Assembly (NCBI GenBank): GCA_902559035.1
Contig: CACEGG010000004.1
Coordinates: forward strand, 1-64,000
Length of the DNA: 64,000 nucleotides
Reading direction: 5' to 3'
Source: an uncultured Bacteroidota bacterium
Lineage (GTDB): Bacteria; Bacteroidota; Bacteroidia; Flavobacteriales; Flavobacteriaceae
Both the position numbers and the translations under genes were made by a program. Positions within the stretch are counted from its first letter, which is position 1. The number at the start of each line of letters is the position of its first letter. The notes under the pieces are model-generated. The model was not told where the DNA came from. It did not search any database and was given only the letters and a program-made list of their open reading frames with translations. Below, piece by piece: positions 48,965 to 57,468 of this stretch.

Positions 48965-50290
48965 ATGATGGAAATAATAATTATTGGAGTATTTGTCTTA
49001 GGTTATCTTTTGATAACACTTGAACACACAATTAAGATTGATAAATTAATTCCCGCCTTGGCGATGATGGGAATTCTTTGGGCTATTATTGCTCTCAATC
49101 ATTTGGATGTTTATGACATTAATTTAGAATTATTAAAACTTGAGCCTACTCACATCGAAGAGGTTCTTTTACATCATTTAGGTAAAACAGCGGAAATTCT
49201 AATTTTTCTTTTAGGAGCGATGACAATAGTAGAAATTATCGATTATTTTGATGGTTTCTCTGGAATTAAACAAGTTATTAAAACTAGAAGTAAGGTGAAA
49301 ATTTTATGGATTTTTGGTTTTTTAGCTTTTGTGTTATCTGCTATAATCGATAACCTTACTGCAACAATTGTATTAATTACTCTTCTTCAAAAACTTGTAA
49401 AAGTAAGGTCACTAAAATTATGGTATGCTGGTTTAATCATTATAGCTGCTAATGCAGGTGGAGCATGGTCTCCAATTGGCGATATTACCACTACCATGTT
49501 ATGGATTGGAAACAAAGTCAGTGAAATTAACCTAGTTAAGTATTTGATAATTCCTTCTTTGGTTTGTATGATAGTTCCATTTATAGTTGCTTCAAGATTT
49601 AGTATTTTCAAAGGTGATTTGGAAGTAACTGAAATTAGTGAAGAAAATAATCCTCATGGAAATAAAATGCTATTTTTGGGTTTGGGTTCAATACTATTTG
49701 TCCCATTTTTTAAAGTTATTACTCATCTCCCACCTTATGTTGGAATGATGCTCTCTTTAGCATTTGTTGCTACAATAGCTGAAATTTTATCGAACAAAAA
49801 AATTAATATTTCTAATGTTGATTCTGAAAGTGATGCAGTTGCTCATCATAGTCCTGTTCATCACTCACTTTCAAAAATCGAACTTCCTAGTATCTTATTT
49901 TTCTTGGGAATTTTATTAGCTGTAGGCGCATTAGAATCCTTAGGAATTCTATTTAATTTTGCTGGATACTTGACAGAGATATTTCCAAACACCGATGTTT
50001 TAATGATATTATTTGGATTTTTATCAGCTATCATTGATAATGTACCATTGGTTGCTGCTTCAATGGGAATGTTTCCAAATTTAATAGATGATCCCTTATG
50101 GCATGCATTAGCTTTTTCAGCAGGAACAGGTGGTAGTATGCTTATAATTGGTTCTGCAGCTGGAGTAGTTGCTATGGGTATGGAAAAGATTGACTTTTTT
50201 TGGTACCTAAAAAAAGTTGCTATCCTAGCCCTAATAGGATTCTTATCAGGCTATGGAACATTCATGTTACTTAGAGATTTTGTTCTTTAA
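48965..50290 (+). CDS. nhaD: Na+/H+ antiporter NhaD
   Basis: A 441-residue inner-membrane antiporter of the NhaD type (ArsB/NhaD superfamily), exporting sodium in exchange for protons. About 11-12 hydrophobic segments are seen. Family marks are IIDNLTATIVLITLLQKL, NAGGAWSPIGDITTTMLWIG and AIIDNVPLVAASMGMFP, the transport-core half helices. The His-rich loop VAHHSPVHHSLS between the two halves may be a pH- or metal-sensing segment. It is followed 5 bases later by folC on the same strand. A marine setting fits. Confidence 0.94.
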   Translation: MMEIIIIGVFVLGYLLITLEHTIKIDKLIPALAMMGILWAIIALNHLDVYDINLELLKLEPTHIEEVLLHHLGKTAEILIFLLGAMTIVEIIDYFDGFSGIKQVIKTRSKVKILWIFGFLAFVLSAIIDNLTATIVLITLLQKLVKVRSLKLWYAGLIIIAANAGGAWSPIGDITTTMLWIGNKVSEINLVKYLIIPSLVCMIVPFIVASRFSIFKGDLEVTEISEENNPHGNKMLFLGLGSILFVPFFKVITHLPPYVGMMLSLAFVATIAEILSNKKINISNVDSESDAVAHHSPVHHSLSKIELPSILFFLGILLAVGALESLGILFNFAGYLTEIFPNTDVLMILFGFLSAIIDNVPLVAASMGMFPNLIDDPLWHALAFSAGTGGSMLIIGSAAGVVAMGMEKIDFFWYLKKVAILALIGFLSGYGTFMLLRDFVL

Positions 50291-50295
50291 AAAAT

Positions 50296-51501
50296 ATGGA
50301 CTATCAACAAACAGTTAATTGGCTATTTGACCAACTACCTGTTTATCAAGTTGATGGGTTTTTTAAATACAAAGTTGATTTAGAACCTATAATTAGGGTT
50401 TGCAACCACCTAGATAATCCACAAAATAATTTTAAATCTATTCATGTTGCGGGTACAAATGGTAAAGGATCATCTTCACACATGATTTCATCTGTTTTAC
50501 AAGAAGCAGGCTATAGAGTTGGATTATACACTTCTCCACATTTAAAGGATTTTAGAGAAAGAATAAAATTAAATGGGGAAAAAGTTGATGAAAAATTTGT
50601 AGTAGACTTTGTTGAAAACAATAAAGATTTTTTTTTAGAAAATAAAATTTCTTTTTTTGAAATGACTGTGGCTATGGCTTTCAAATTTTTTTCAAAATCA
50701 AAAGTTGATATAGCAGTTATCGAAACAGGACTAGGGGGCAGGTTAGATGCAACAAACATTATTAAACCTTTAATTAGTTTAATCACAAATATAGGATTGG
50801 ATCACAAAGAGTTTTTGGGTGATAGTCTTACAGAGATTGCAATGGAAAAAGCTGGCATAATTAAAAATGAAGTACCAGTAGTTGTAAGTCAACATCAAAG
50901 AGATGTGTTTTCAGTTTTTGAAGAAACAGCAAAAAATTTAAACTCTAATATTTTTCTGTCAGACAGTAATACTAAATTTAAAACAGATCTAAAGGGAAAT
51001 TTTCAAAATAAAAATATATCAGGTGTTTTAAAAGTTTTATCCTTGCTAAAGGAATTTGAATTTTCAGACTCAATAATAAAAAATGGACTTTTAAACGTAG
51101 TTAAGAATACTGGTTTGATTGGAAGGTTTCAAGTTATCAATAAAGAGCCTTTTGTTATTTGTGATGTAGGTCATAATTTAGAGGCATTTAATGAAATTTA
51201 TAGTCACATAAAATCAATAAAACATCAACAGTTAAGATTGGTTTTAGGCTTTGTAAGGGGAAAAGATTTTAAAAAAATATTAGATTTATTTCCAAAATCT
51301 GCAGAATTTTATTTTTGTTCTCCAAATATAAGTAGGGGCTTAGATATTAAAGAATTAAAAAATTATTCGAAAGCAAATAAATTAAATTCTACTTTTTACA
51401 ATAATGTGAAAGATGCTTACAAATGTGCTTTATTTAATTGTAATAAAAATGATCTCCTATTTATTGGAGGAAGCAATTTCGTAGTAGCCGAAATTTTATG
51501 A
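50296..51501 (+). CDS. folC: Folylpolyglutamate synthase / dihydrofolate synthase
   Basis: A 401-residue cytoplasmic Mur-ligase-like enzyme that attaches glutamate to dihydropteroate and extends folate polyglutamate tails. The ATP loop GTNGKGSSSHMI (residues 53-64) and the Mg/Lys region ETGLGGRLDATNII, then LGDSLTEIAMEKAGIIK, are all family signatures. Length is normal. It is 5 bases downstream of nhaD, so probably in the same transcript. Confidence 0.95.
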   Translation: MDYQQTVNWLFDQLPVYQVDGFFKYKVDLEPIIRVCNHLDNPQNNFKSIHVAGTNGKGSSSHMISSVLQEAGYRVGLYTSPHLKDFRERIKLNGEKVDEKFVVDFVENNKDFFLENKISFFEMTVAMAFKFFSKSKVDIAVIETGLGGRLDATNIIKPLISLITNIGLDHKEFLGDSLTEIAMEKAGIIKNEVPVVVSQHQRDVFSVFEETAKNLNSNIFLSDSNTKFKTDLKGNFQNKNISGVLKVLSLLKEFEFSDSIIKNGLLNVVKNTGLIGRFQVINKEPFVICDVGHNLEAFNEIYSHIKSIKHQQLRLVLGFVRGKDFKKILDLFPKSAEFYFCSPNISRGLDIKELKNYSKANKLNSTFYNNVKDAYKCALFNCNKNDLLFIGGSNFVVAEIL

Positions 51502-51531
51502 TCTTGGCACAATCTTTGAAAAATTTTAAAT

Positions 51532-52440
51532 ATGAAAAATTTTATTTTATTGCTTACTTTAATTTTTTCTTTTTCTTGTTCAAGCGATGAATTTGAAAAA
51601 GAGGGTTATGATAAGGATGGTAGCTCTTATGATGGTCCGATTGAAACTATCACACACAATGGTGTAGAAAGGAAATATGTTATTTATACTCCACAAGGTT
51701 ATGATGGCACTTCAAAATTACCACTTTTGCTAAATTTTCATGGATTCGGTGGACAGGCTGGTGATTATATGTCGTACACTAATATGACATCTACTGCCGA
51801 TACAGAGAATTTTATTTTAGTATATCCACAAGGCACTGATTTGGACGGTTCTCCTCATTGGAATGCTGCTCTGAATGGAGGAGACAACAAAAGTGATGTT
51901 GATGATTTAGGTTTTATTGAAGCTTTAATTAATAAATTAAATAATGATAATTTAATAGATTTAAAAAGAGTTTATTCTGTTGGTTATTCAAATGGCGGCA
52001 TGATGAGTTACGCTTTAGCTTGCTATAAAAGTAATTTAATAGCTGCTATTGGTTCAGTTTCAGGATACATGCTTCAATCGACAAGTTCAGTCTCTGAGTC
52101 CGAATGCACTCCTACTCACTCAATTCCATTAATAAAATTCCATGGAACAACTGACTATTATGATGGAGAAGGGGTTTATAATTCTGTAGACTCTGTTTTG
52201 AATTTTTGGGTAAACTTTAATAATACTGATCCTGATCCAATAATAAATAATATTGAAGATAATGGCACTTCAATAGAAAGTTACAAATACGATAATGGTG
52301 ACAATAACGTTTCTGTAGAACACTATAAAATTATTGGTGGTGAACATGTTTGGTTTAGTAATGATTTTAACGGTAAAAATACTGGACAGTTAATTTGGGA
52401 TTTCGTATCTCAATATGATATAGATGGCTTAATAGACTAA
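51532..52440 (+). CDS. Alpha/beta-hydrolase esterase lipoprotein (LpqC / PHB depolymerase-like)
   Basis: A 302-residue exported lipoprotein (SPII signal, C16 in FSFSCSS) with a CE1/PHB-depolymerase-like alpha/beta-hydrolase domain. The oxyanion segment is NFHGFGGQAGDY, the nucleophile Ser lies in SVGYSNGGMMSYALA, the acid is likely in FHGTTDYYDG and the His in GGEHVWFS. Relatives include feruloyl and acetyl xylan esterases, LpqC and PHB depolymerases; which substrate applies is unclear. It follows folC by 30 bases on the same strand and is convergent with the deacetylase gene. Confidence 0.85.
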   Translation: MKNFILLLTLIFSFSCSSDEFEKEGYDKDGSSYDGPIETITHNGVERKYVIYTPQGYDGTSKLPLLLNFHGFGGQAGDYMSYTNMTSTADTENFILVYPQGTDLDGSPHWNAALNGGDNKSDVDDLGFIEALINKLNNDNLIDLKRVYSVGYSNGGMMSYALACYKSNLIAAIGSVSGYMLQSTSSVSESECTPTHSIPLIKFHGTTDYYDGEGVYNSVDSVLNFWVNFNNTDPDPIINNIEDNGTSIESYKYDNGDNNVSVEHYKIIGGEHVWFSNDFNGKNTGQLIWDFVSQYDIDGLID

Positions 52441-52457
52441 ATTTTAAGTTTATTTAT

Positions 52458-53360
52458 TCAAAAATAAATTTCCTGTGCAAGTCTGAACGTGTTTGAATGA
52501 GCCTCAATTATTTCTTCAATATTAAACGAATAACCACCACCCATACTCACTTGAACTGGAATATTATTTTTTTTACAATTATTTAAAATAAACCTATCTC
52601 TTTCTAAACATCCTTTTATTGTTAATGATAATCTGCCAAGCTTGTCGTTTTTTAAAACATCAACACCGGCTAAATAATAAATAAAATCAGGTTGGAAATT
52701 ATCAATCACTCTTGGAATAATTTCTTTTAATTTTTTTAAATAAAACACATCATTAGTAAAATCATCAAATCCTAAATCTAAGTCACTATTTTCTTTTCTG
52801 AAAGGATAATTTTTTTGACCGTGAAAAGATAATGTAAATACATTAGGATTATTTTTAAAAATAGATGCTGTACCATTTCCCTGATGAACATCTAAATCAA
52901 TTATTAAAATTTTTTTTATAAAACTATTATTCAACAAATAATTTGCTGCTATAGCTTGATCATTCAACATACAAAACCCTTCTCCTTTGTCGTAGAAAGC
53001 ATGGTGCGTACCACCAGCTATGTTCATAGATATTCCATTGTTAATTGAAAAATCTGAACATTCAATTGTTCCTTGCGCTATTTTTTTCTCTCTGGTAATT
53101 AGTTCTCTGCTCATTGGAAATCCAATCGGTCTGATTTCTTTTTTACTTAAACTAAGTGAACATAATTTTTCATAGTATTCTTTTTGATGTGTTTTTAAAA
53201 CATCTTCATCACTTAAACTTTTTGGAACAAAAAAATTATTAGGATTACAGGTTGTTTCTTTAATTAATTGAATAGGAATCAAATCATACTTTTCCATTGG
53301 AAATCTATGGTTTTTTTCCAATGGATGTCTATAAATAATATCATGTGCTATTTTTAACAT
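52458..53360 (-). CDS. Histone deacetylase family protein
   Basis: A 300-residue zinc deacetylase of the HDAC/AcuC/acetylpolyamine amidohydrolase superfamily. The active-site segment is NIAGGTHHAFYDKGEGFC, with the His-His pair, and the zinc site starts in LIIDLDVHQGNGTASIF; a later YYLAGVDVLKNDKLGRLSL supplies the second Asp. In bacteria the substrate may be acetylated polyamines or proteins. The frame extends to a TTG 9 bases upstream, but the ATG at 53360 is used (MLKIAHDIIYRHPL). It is divergent from the quinone reductase gene. Confidence 0.93.
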   Translation of the reverse strand: MLKIAHDIIYRHPLEKNHRFPMEKYDLIPIQLIKETTCNPNNFFVPKSLSDEDVLKTHQKEYYEKLCSLSLSKKEIRPIGFPMSRELITREKKIAQGTIECSDFSINNGISMNIAGGTHHAFYDKGEGFCMLNDQAIAANYLLNNSFIKKILIIDLDVHQGNGTASIFKNNPNVFTLSFHGQKNYPFRKENSDLDLGFDDFTNDVFYLKKLKEIIPRVIDNFQPDFIYYLAGVDVLKNDKLGRLSLTIKGCLERDRFILNNCKKNNIPVQVSMGGGYSFNIEEIIEAHSNTFRLAQEIYF

Positions 53361-53384
53361 TATAATCAATTAAATTTATGGCAT

Positions 53385-53392
53385 TAGTTTTG
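53385..53392 (+). promoter_or_regulatory. -7 promoter element of the quinone reductase gene
   Basis: TAGTTTTG fits TAnnTTTG, 16 bases before the ATG. No -33 TTTG at the right distance. Confidence 0.35.
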
Positions 53393-53408
53393 AATTAATA
53401 ATATAATT

Positions 53409-53987
53409 ATGAAAAACTTAATTATTGTAGGTCATCCAAATGTCGAATCATTTTGTTACAGTGGTATTTTTAAGACTGTCAAAAATAGCTTATCTAAAAA
53501 TAATGAAGAAATGGAGGTTATTGATTTGTATAGGGATAGTTTTACAAGACCAAGAAAAAAATTAATTAAAAAATATCAAGATCTAGTTACTTGGTCTGAC
53601 AGAATTTACTTTATTTCACCTGTATGGTGGTTCAGATTAACTCCAAGAATGGAAATTTTTTTTGATGAAGTCTTTGAACCAGGATTTGCATACGAATTTG
53701 TAAATATTACAAAATTGTATGCTTACCCAAAACCATTTTTAAAAGATAAAAAAGTAAGAACTTACGTAACTCACGGTGCTCCAGCAATCCCAGTACTGAC
53801 CTTGTATCTTAACTCTGTAAAATTAAGATTGGTTATGGGTGTATATACTTTCGTTTTCGGATGGAGATTTTCTTTATTTACCAAAACAAGACAATTTTGG
53901 TCTGTTCCTTTTGTATCTCAAAAAAAGAGGGAAAAATATCTTAAAATAGTAGAAAAAGATATTCAGAATGATTTAGCCTTTGATTAA
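53409..53987 (+). CDS. NAD(P)H dehydrogenase (quinone), flavodoxin fold
   Basis: A 192-residue flavoprotein of the NQO1/YheR/MdaB group, reducing quinones or nitro compounds by two electrons in the cytoplasm. The flavin loop is IIVGHPNVESFCYSG (residues 4-18) and the quinone-side segment is ISPVWWFRLTPRMEIFFDEV, followed by PGFAYEF. The C-terminal 40 residues are basic. It is monocistronic, with a TAGTTTTG -7 element 16 bases upstream, and precedes tRNA-Val on the same strand. Confidence 0.88.
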   Translation: MKNLIIVGHPNVESFCYSGIFKTVKNSLSKNNEEMEVIDLYRDSFTRPRKKLIKKYQDLVTWSDRIYFISPVWWFRLTPRMEIFFDEVFEPGFAYEFVNITKLYAYPKPFLKDKKVRTYVTHGAPAIPVLTLYLNSVKLRLVMGVYTFVFGWRFSLFTKTRQFWSVPFVSQKKREKYLKIVEKDIQNDLAFD

Positions 53988-53997
53988 ATATTTATAT

Positions 53998-54005
53998 TAT
54001 ATTTG
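53998..54005 (+). promoter_or_regulatory. -7 promoter element of tRNA-Val
   Basis: TATATTTG fits TAnnTTTG and ends 11 bases before the tRNA, placing the transcription start a few bases ahead of the mature 5' end. The nearest TTTG (53979-53982) is only 15 bases away, so the -33 element is weak. Confidence 0.45.
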
Positions 54006-54016
54006 CCTTCGTTTTA

Positions 54017-54091
54017 GGGCGCTTAGCTCAGTTGGTTCAGAGCACTTGGTTTACACCCAAGGGGTCAGGGGTTCGAATCCCTTAGCGCCCA
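54017..54091 (+). tRNA. tRNA-Val (TAC)
   Basis: A 75-base cloverleaf with a complete 7-bp acceptor stem (GGGCGCT/AGCGCCC), D-arm, the anticodon stem CTTGG/CCAAG around loop TTTACAC, and T-arm GTTCGAATC. Anticodon TAC reads valine codons. CCA is not encoded. A hairpin terminator follows within 10 bases. Confidence 0.97.
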
Positions 54092-54097
54092 CAAAAT

Positions 54098-54130
54098 AAA
54101 AACCCCCACTCAATTAGGTGGGGTTTTTTA
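54098..54130 (+). terminator. Rho-independent terminator of tRNA-Val
   Basis: AAAACCCCCAC pairs with GTGGGGTTTT with one bulged C and a short loop, followed by TT. The symmetric A and T runs mean it can also end the convergent minus-strand XRE transcript. Confidence 0.85.
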
Positions 54131-54149
54131 TTAAACACTTTATTTAATT

Positions 54150-54362
54150 TTATGGTAATTGAAATAATGCTTCAACTTTACAATTTAGAGTTTTTGCAAT
54201 TTTTAATGCGAGTACCGTCGAAGGCACATAAACACCGTTTTCTATAGCGTTAATACTTTTTCTAGAAACCTCTGCTTTAATTGATAATTCATGCTGAGTT
54301 AAGCCACCAGATTTTCTGATATCTTCAAGATTATTTAAAAGTTTTTTATGGTTTTTACCCAT
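54150..54362 (-). CDS. XRE-family helix-turn-helix regulator (YozG/PvuII-C type)
   Basis: A 70-residue DNA-binding protein that is almost only a Cro/C1-type helix-turn-helix: GLTQHELSIKAEVSRKSINA then IENGVYVPSTVLALKIAKTL, ending in the NCKVEALFQLP tail typical of short YozG-like regulators. It has no other domain. The gene follows the DUF6249 membrane protein gene by 2 bases, so both are from one transcript. It may regulate that operon. Short XRE regulators paired with small membrane proteins are frequent in bacteria with unknown targets. Confidence 0.88.
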   Translation of the reverse strand: MGKNHKKLLNNLEDIRKSGGLTQHELSIKAEVSRKSINAIENGVYVPSTVLALKIAKTLNCKVEALFQLP

Positions 54363-54364
54363 TG

Positions 54365-54766
54365 TTACTTTTTTTCAAATTCTTCAACAGCATTTGTTAA
54401 TTCTTGACTTGTATTTGGATAAAGATATCCGGCTATCATTGTTCCCAAGCCAACTAGTGAAACTAATGCTCCTACTGCTTGCATAATATTGCCTAAAAAG
54501 AATACTCCAAAAAGAAAAAGACCTACACCAGTAAACAAGGTTATTATTCCATTTCTTCTATAATCAATAGGTTCTTTTTTTCTTTCATCAAATATTTTTA
54601 AAAGTTCATCTAGTTTTGATTTGTCGTCAAGATTTTTTGATATTTCTATTATTGTTGCTCTTTTGTTTTTGGAATCGTGGTATAACCACAGAAAAACGGC
54701 AATTGGAACGACCATTCCAGATATAATTCCTAATATTGGTATTATTAATTCAGCTTGATATTGCAT
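54365..54766 (-). CDS. DUF6249-like membrane protein
   Basis: A 133-residue protein with three membrane segments (about 6-29, 73-93 and 97-115) and a charged cytoplasmic loop between the first two (NLDDKSKLDELLKIFDERKK). The pattern IISGMVVPIAVFLWLYHDSK then RRNGIITLFTGVGLFLFG resembles the DUF6249 family. The frame is open 33 bases further, but the ATG at 54766 leaves a proper leader after the promoter. It is the first gene of an operon with an XRE regulator. Function unknown. Confidence 0.72.
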   Translation of the reverse strand: MQYQAELIIPILGIISGMVVPIAVFLWLYHDSKNKRATIIEISKNLDDKSKLDELLKIFDERKKEPIDYRRNGIITLFTGVGLFLFGVFFLGNIMQAVGALVSLVGLGTMIAGYLYPNTSQELTNAVEEFEKK

Positions 54767-54787
54767 AGTTATTTTTTTAATGTAACG

Positions 54788-54819
54788 CAAACGTAACATT
54801 TTTTTTAATGAGAAGCAAA
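54788..54819 (-). promoter_or_regulatory. Repeat-built promoter of the DUF6249-XRE operon
   Basis: On the minus strand TTTG (54816-54819) and TACGTTTG (54788-54795) are separated by 20 bases, a full -33/-7 match. Each element is embedded in a copy of the 13-base direct repeat ATGTWACGTTTGC (54815-54827 and 54787-54799), 28 bases apart. The repeats may be operator sites for the XRE protein. Confidence 0.65.
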
Positions 54820-54841
54820 CGTTACATATAAAATTTTAAAT

Positions 54842-55771
54842 TTATTTCTTAAAACCTAAAAACATTGGAACATTTTCCTGGTAGTTTTTATAATCGGGAT
54901 ATTTTTTTTCACTAATGCTTTCTGTATAATTGGAACTGTTATAGAACAGTATTATTAATAGAACACAACCAATAATAGACCAATTAAAATAAATTCCTGT
55001 AGATGAAATTGAAAAAAGATAAAATGTAACCCAAATTAATTGTTCTGAAATAAAATTTGGATGTCTAGAAATACTCCACAATCCTTTTGTTAAAAACCCT
55101 TTTTTAAAATCTCCTGTTAATGTTTTCTTATTATTAATGAGACTATACTTGGTAGTTTGAAAATTGTATTGTTGATTATCAGCAATCGATTCTGTTATTA
55201 TAAAAACTAACATAGCAATTGAAATTAACACATCTGATATTCCAATGGGGGTGTTTTGACCTTGCCATGCAGCCAGAATAGGTAAACTAAATAGAAAAAT
55301 TAATCCCATTTGATAGGTGCATATAAATAATAGATTGAATAGGCTCCAAATTAATTTAATATTAAAAACGGGAACTCTTTCTTTTAATATCTTCCACCTG
55401 TAATCTTCTTCACCTCTCCAAAAATAAATGCTATATCCGCTTTTGCGAGCAAAATTATAAGTCAATCTAATTCCCCACACAGTAACCAATATTGACATTA
55501 TTACCATTCTTGAATTAAATCCTGAATTATATGTAAAAAACCAAACATAAATGATTGGAGCTATACTCCAAATTTTGTCAACCTGACTGTAATTTTTTGA
55601 AATTTCACCAACCAAAAAACACATAGTAGTTAAGATTCCATAAATAATCAAAGATTTTTTGAAAACTGAGGATTGAATTTCATTTAATTTAAACTCAAAA
55701 ATATTTCCATAAAAAATTATACTTACCAAAAAGATAAGACTCAATAAAAGAACAGCTACTTTTTTAATCAT
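54842..55771 (-). CDS. DUF1295 / steroid 5-alpha-reductase-like membrane protein
   Basis: A 309-residue inner-membrane protein with about seven hydrophobic segments. The C-terminal part carries the family motif GLWSISRHPNFISEQLIWVT and ends with SEKKYPDYKNYQENVPMF, both typical of DUF1295/isoprenylcysteine methyltransferase- and 5-alpha-reductase-like folds. The upstream segment SGYSIYFWRGEEDYRWKILK is also a family mark. A NADPH-dependent lipid reductase activity is plausible but not established for the bacterial members. It is separated from the zinc-ribbon-type gene by a terminator. Confidence 0.85.
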   Translation of the reverse strand: MIKKVAVLLLSLIFLVSIIFYGNIFEFKLNEIQSSVFKKSLIIYGILTTMCFLVGEISKNYSQVDKIWSIAPIIYVWFFTYNSGFNSRMVIMSILVTVWGIRLTYNFARKSGYSIYFWRGEEDYRWKILKERVPVFNIKLIWSLFNLLFICTYQMGLIFLFSLPILAAWQGQNTPIGISDVLISIAMLVFIITESIADNQQYNFQTTKYSLINNKKTLTGDFKKGFLTKGLWSISRHPNFISEQLIWVTFYLFSISSTGIYFNWSIIGCVLLIILFYNSSNYTESISEKKYPDYKNYQENVPMFLGFKK

Positions 55772-55797
55772 TAAAGCAAATTAATGATATAAATTGT

Positions 55798-55824
55798 AAA
55801 AAAAAAGCCGCTATAAAAAGCGGC
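55798..55824 (-). terminator. Rho-independent terminator after the Nif3 / coiled-coil operon
   Basis: On the minus strand GCCGCT-TTTTAT-AGCGGC is followed by a run of at least eight Ts. The arms are GC-rich against an AT-rich background. It ends the transcript of the genes at 55850-57411. Confidence 0.85.
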
Positions 55825-55849
55825 ATTTATAAAAATATTTTGAGAAAAA

Positions 55850-56629
55850 TTAAATGCTAGTAAAAAGTTTAGCCATTTTTTCATTTTCTTCTTCAGCTAA
55901 TTCTTTATCAACTAGAATTCTTCCGCTATGTTCGTCAGTAATGAATTTTTTCCTAGATGCAATATCTAATTGAACCTGAGGAGGAATTGTAAAGAATGAC
56001 CCCGCAGAGGCACCTCTTTCAACGGCAACTACAGCAAGACCATTTCTAACACTTGATCTTATTTTTTTGTAGGAAATCAAAAGGGATTCATCAATTTTTG
56101 ATTCATATTCTGAAGATTTTTTGAGAAGATCTCCTTCTTCTTTTTCAGTCTCTTTCAAAATATCACCTAACTCATTTTTTTTATGTTTTAGGTGTTCTTT
56201 TCTTTCATCTAACTTCTCGTTATTTTCTTCAATTGTTTGTTTTTTTAACTCAATCTGTGCTTGAAGTTCTTTTGTTTGTTTTGCACAAAGTTCAATTTCT
56301 AATTCTTGAAACTCAATTTCTTTACTCAATGACTCAAAAGCTCTGTTATTTCTAACATTCTTTTGTTGTTCATTGTATTTTTTAATCATTGTTTTTGCAT
56401 GTTCAGTAGCAATTTCTTTAGATTTGATATCATCAGTAAATTGTTTTGAATCCTCTTCAAGTTTTGATATCCTAACTTCTAATCCCGCTACCTCATCTTC
56501 AAGGTCTTCTACTTCAAGGGGTAATTCTCCTCTTACGCTTCTAATTTTATCAATTCTTGAATGAATAAGTTGTAGATCATATAAAGCTCTTAATCTATCT
56601 TCTACCGAGAATTCTACTTTTTTTGCCAT
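55850..56629 (-). CDS. Coiled-coil protein of the C4 zinc-ribbon family, cysteines lost
   Basis: A 259-residue cytoplasmic protein: a long coiled coil (about 30-180) and a C-terminal domain whose line-up with zinc-ribbon proteins of this family is clear (SFFTIPPQVQLDIASRKK, EHSGRILVD). In the family the ribbon has two CxxC pairs; here the four positions appear as S208, S211, D232 and S235, so no zinc should be bound. The N-terminus SVEDRLRALYDLQLIHSRID is characteristic. It may be a structural partner of the adjacent Nif3-like protein: the genes lie 2 bases apart, a known flavobacterial pair. Function not established. Confidence 0.82.
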   Translation of the reverse strand: MAKKVEFSVEDRLRALYDLQLIHSRIDKIRSVRGELPLEVEDLEDEVAGLEVRISKLEEDSKQFTDDIKSKEIATEHAKTMIKKYNEQQKNVRNNRAFESLSKEIEFQELEIELCAKQTKELQAQIELKKQTIEENNEKLDERKEHLKHKKNELGDILKETEKEEGDLLKKSSEYESKIDESLLISYKKIRSSVRNGLAVVAVERGASAGSFFTIPPQVQLDIASRKKFITDEHSGRILVDKELAEEENEKMAKLFTSI

Positions 56630-56631
56630 AA

Positions 56632-57411
56632 CTAAAAATAATTAACTGGGTTTGTATTTGATTTTGATATAATGCACGCAAACTTAGGAATTTTTTCGTT
56701 AAGAAATTCTAAAATTAATTCTTTTGTAAATTGTTCACTTTCATAGTGCCCTATATCTGCCAATAATATCTTATTATCAGCTTTAAAATAATCATGATAT
56801 TTGAGGTCAGATGTTAAGTAACAATCAGCCTTTTCAGCTATAGCATTTTCAATCGCAAAACTACCAGACCCACCTAAAACAGCAACTTTCTTTATATTTT
56901 TTCCAATAAATGGTGAATGTTTAATATTCTTAATATTCATTTTAGATTTTAGAAAATTAAAAAATTCTATTTCACTAAGTTCTTTGTTTAATTCTCCAAC
57001 CATTCCCATTCCAAAAGTTCCCTCTACTTTGGAAATGAGAAATTTGGTATTATTCATTTCCAGTTTTTGACAAATTTTATAATTAACTCCTCTGGGATTA
57101 TTATCAAGATTGGTGTGAATGGCATAAATATTAATATTATTTTGTATTGCTTTAAATACTATTCTTTCAACATAAGTTTGTTCTGTGATATTTTTTAAAC
57201 CATCAAATATTATTGGATGAAATGTAATAATTAAATTACAATCATTTTTTATAGCTTCATCTACAACTTCTTCAGTTGTATCAATTGTTATGATTGCCTT
57301 AGTTATAATTTCATTAGAGTTACCTACAAGTAATCCAACATTATCAAATTCTTCAGCAGAGTTTAACGGACACCAGTTTTCAAGAATATTTATTATTTCT
57401 TTTAATAGCAT
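56632..57411 (-). CDS. Nif3-like dinuclear metal centre protein (YbgI/GCH type 2 family)
   Basis: A 259-residue cytoplasmic protein of the Nif3/YbgI family with a binuclear metal site. Ligands are seen in NLIITFHPIIFD (H65), AIHTNLDNNPRGVN and near the C-terminus in LADIGHYESEQF. At 259 residues it lacks the PII-like insert found in many Bacteroidota homologues of about 365. The family has been annotated as GTP cyclohydrolase I type 2, with weak support. First gene of the operon with the coiled-coil gene. Confidence 0.92.
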   Translation of the reverse strand: MLLKEIINILENWCPLNSAEEFDNVGLLVGNSNEIITKAIITIDTTEEVVDEAIKNDCNLIITFHPIIFDGLKNITEQTYVERIVFKAIQNNINIYAIHTNLDNNPRGVNYKICQKLEMNNTKFLISKVEGTFGMGMVGELNKELSEIEFFNFLKSKMNIKNIKHSPFIGKNIKKVAVLGGSGSFAIENAIAEKADCYLTSDLKYHDYFKADNKILLADIGHYESEQFTKELILEFLNEKIPKFACIISKSNTNPVNYF

Positions 57412-57468
57412 AACTCTACAAAGTTAAAAATTATTAAATGATCAAATTAAATTTTAATTTAGATAAAA

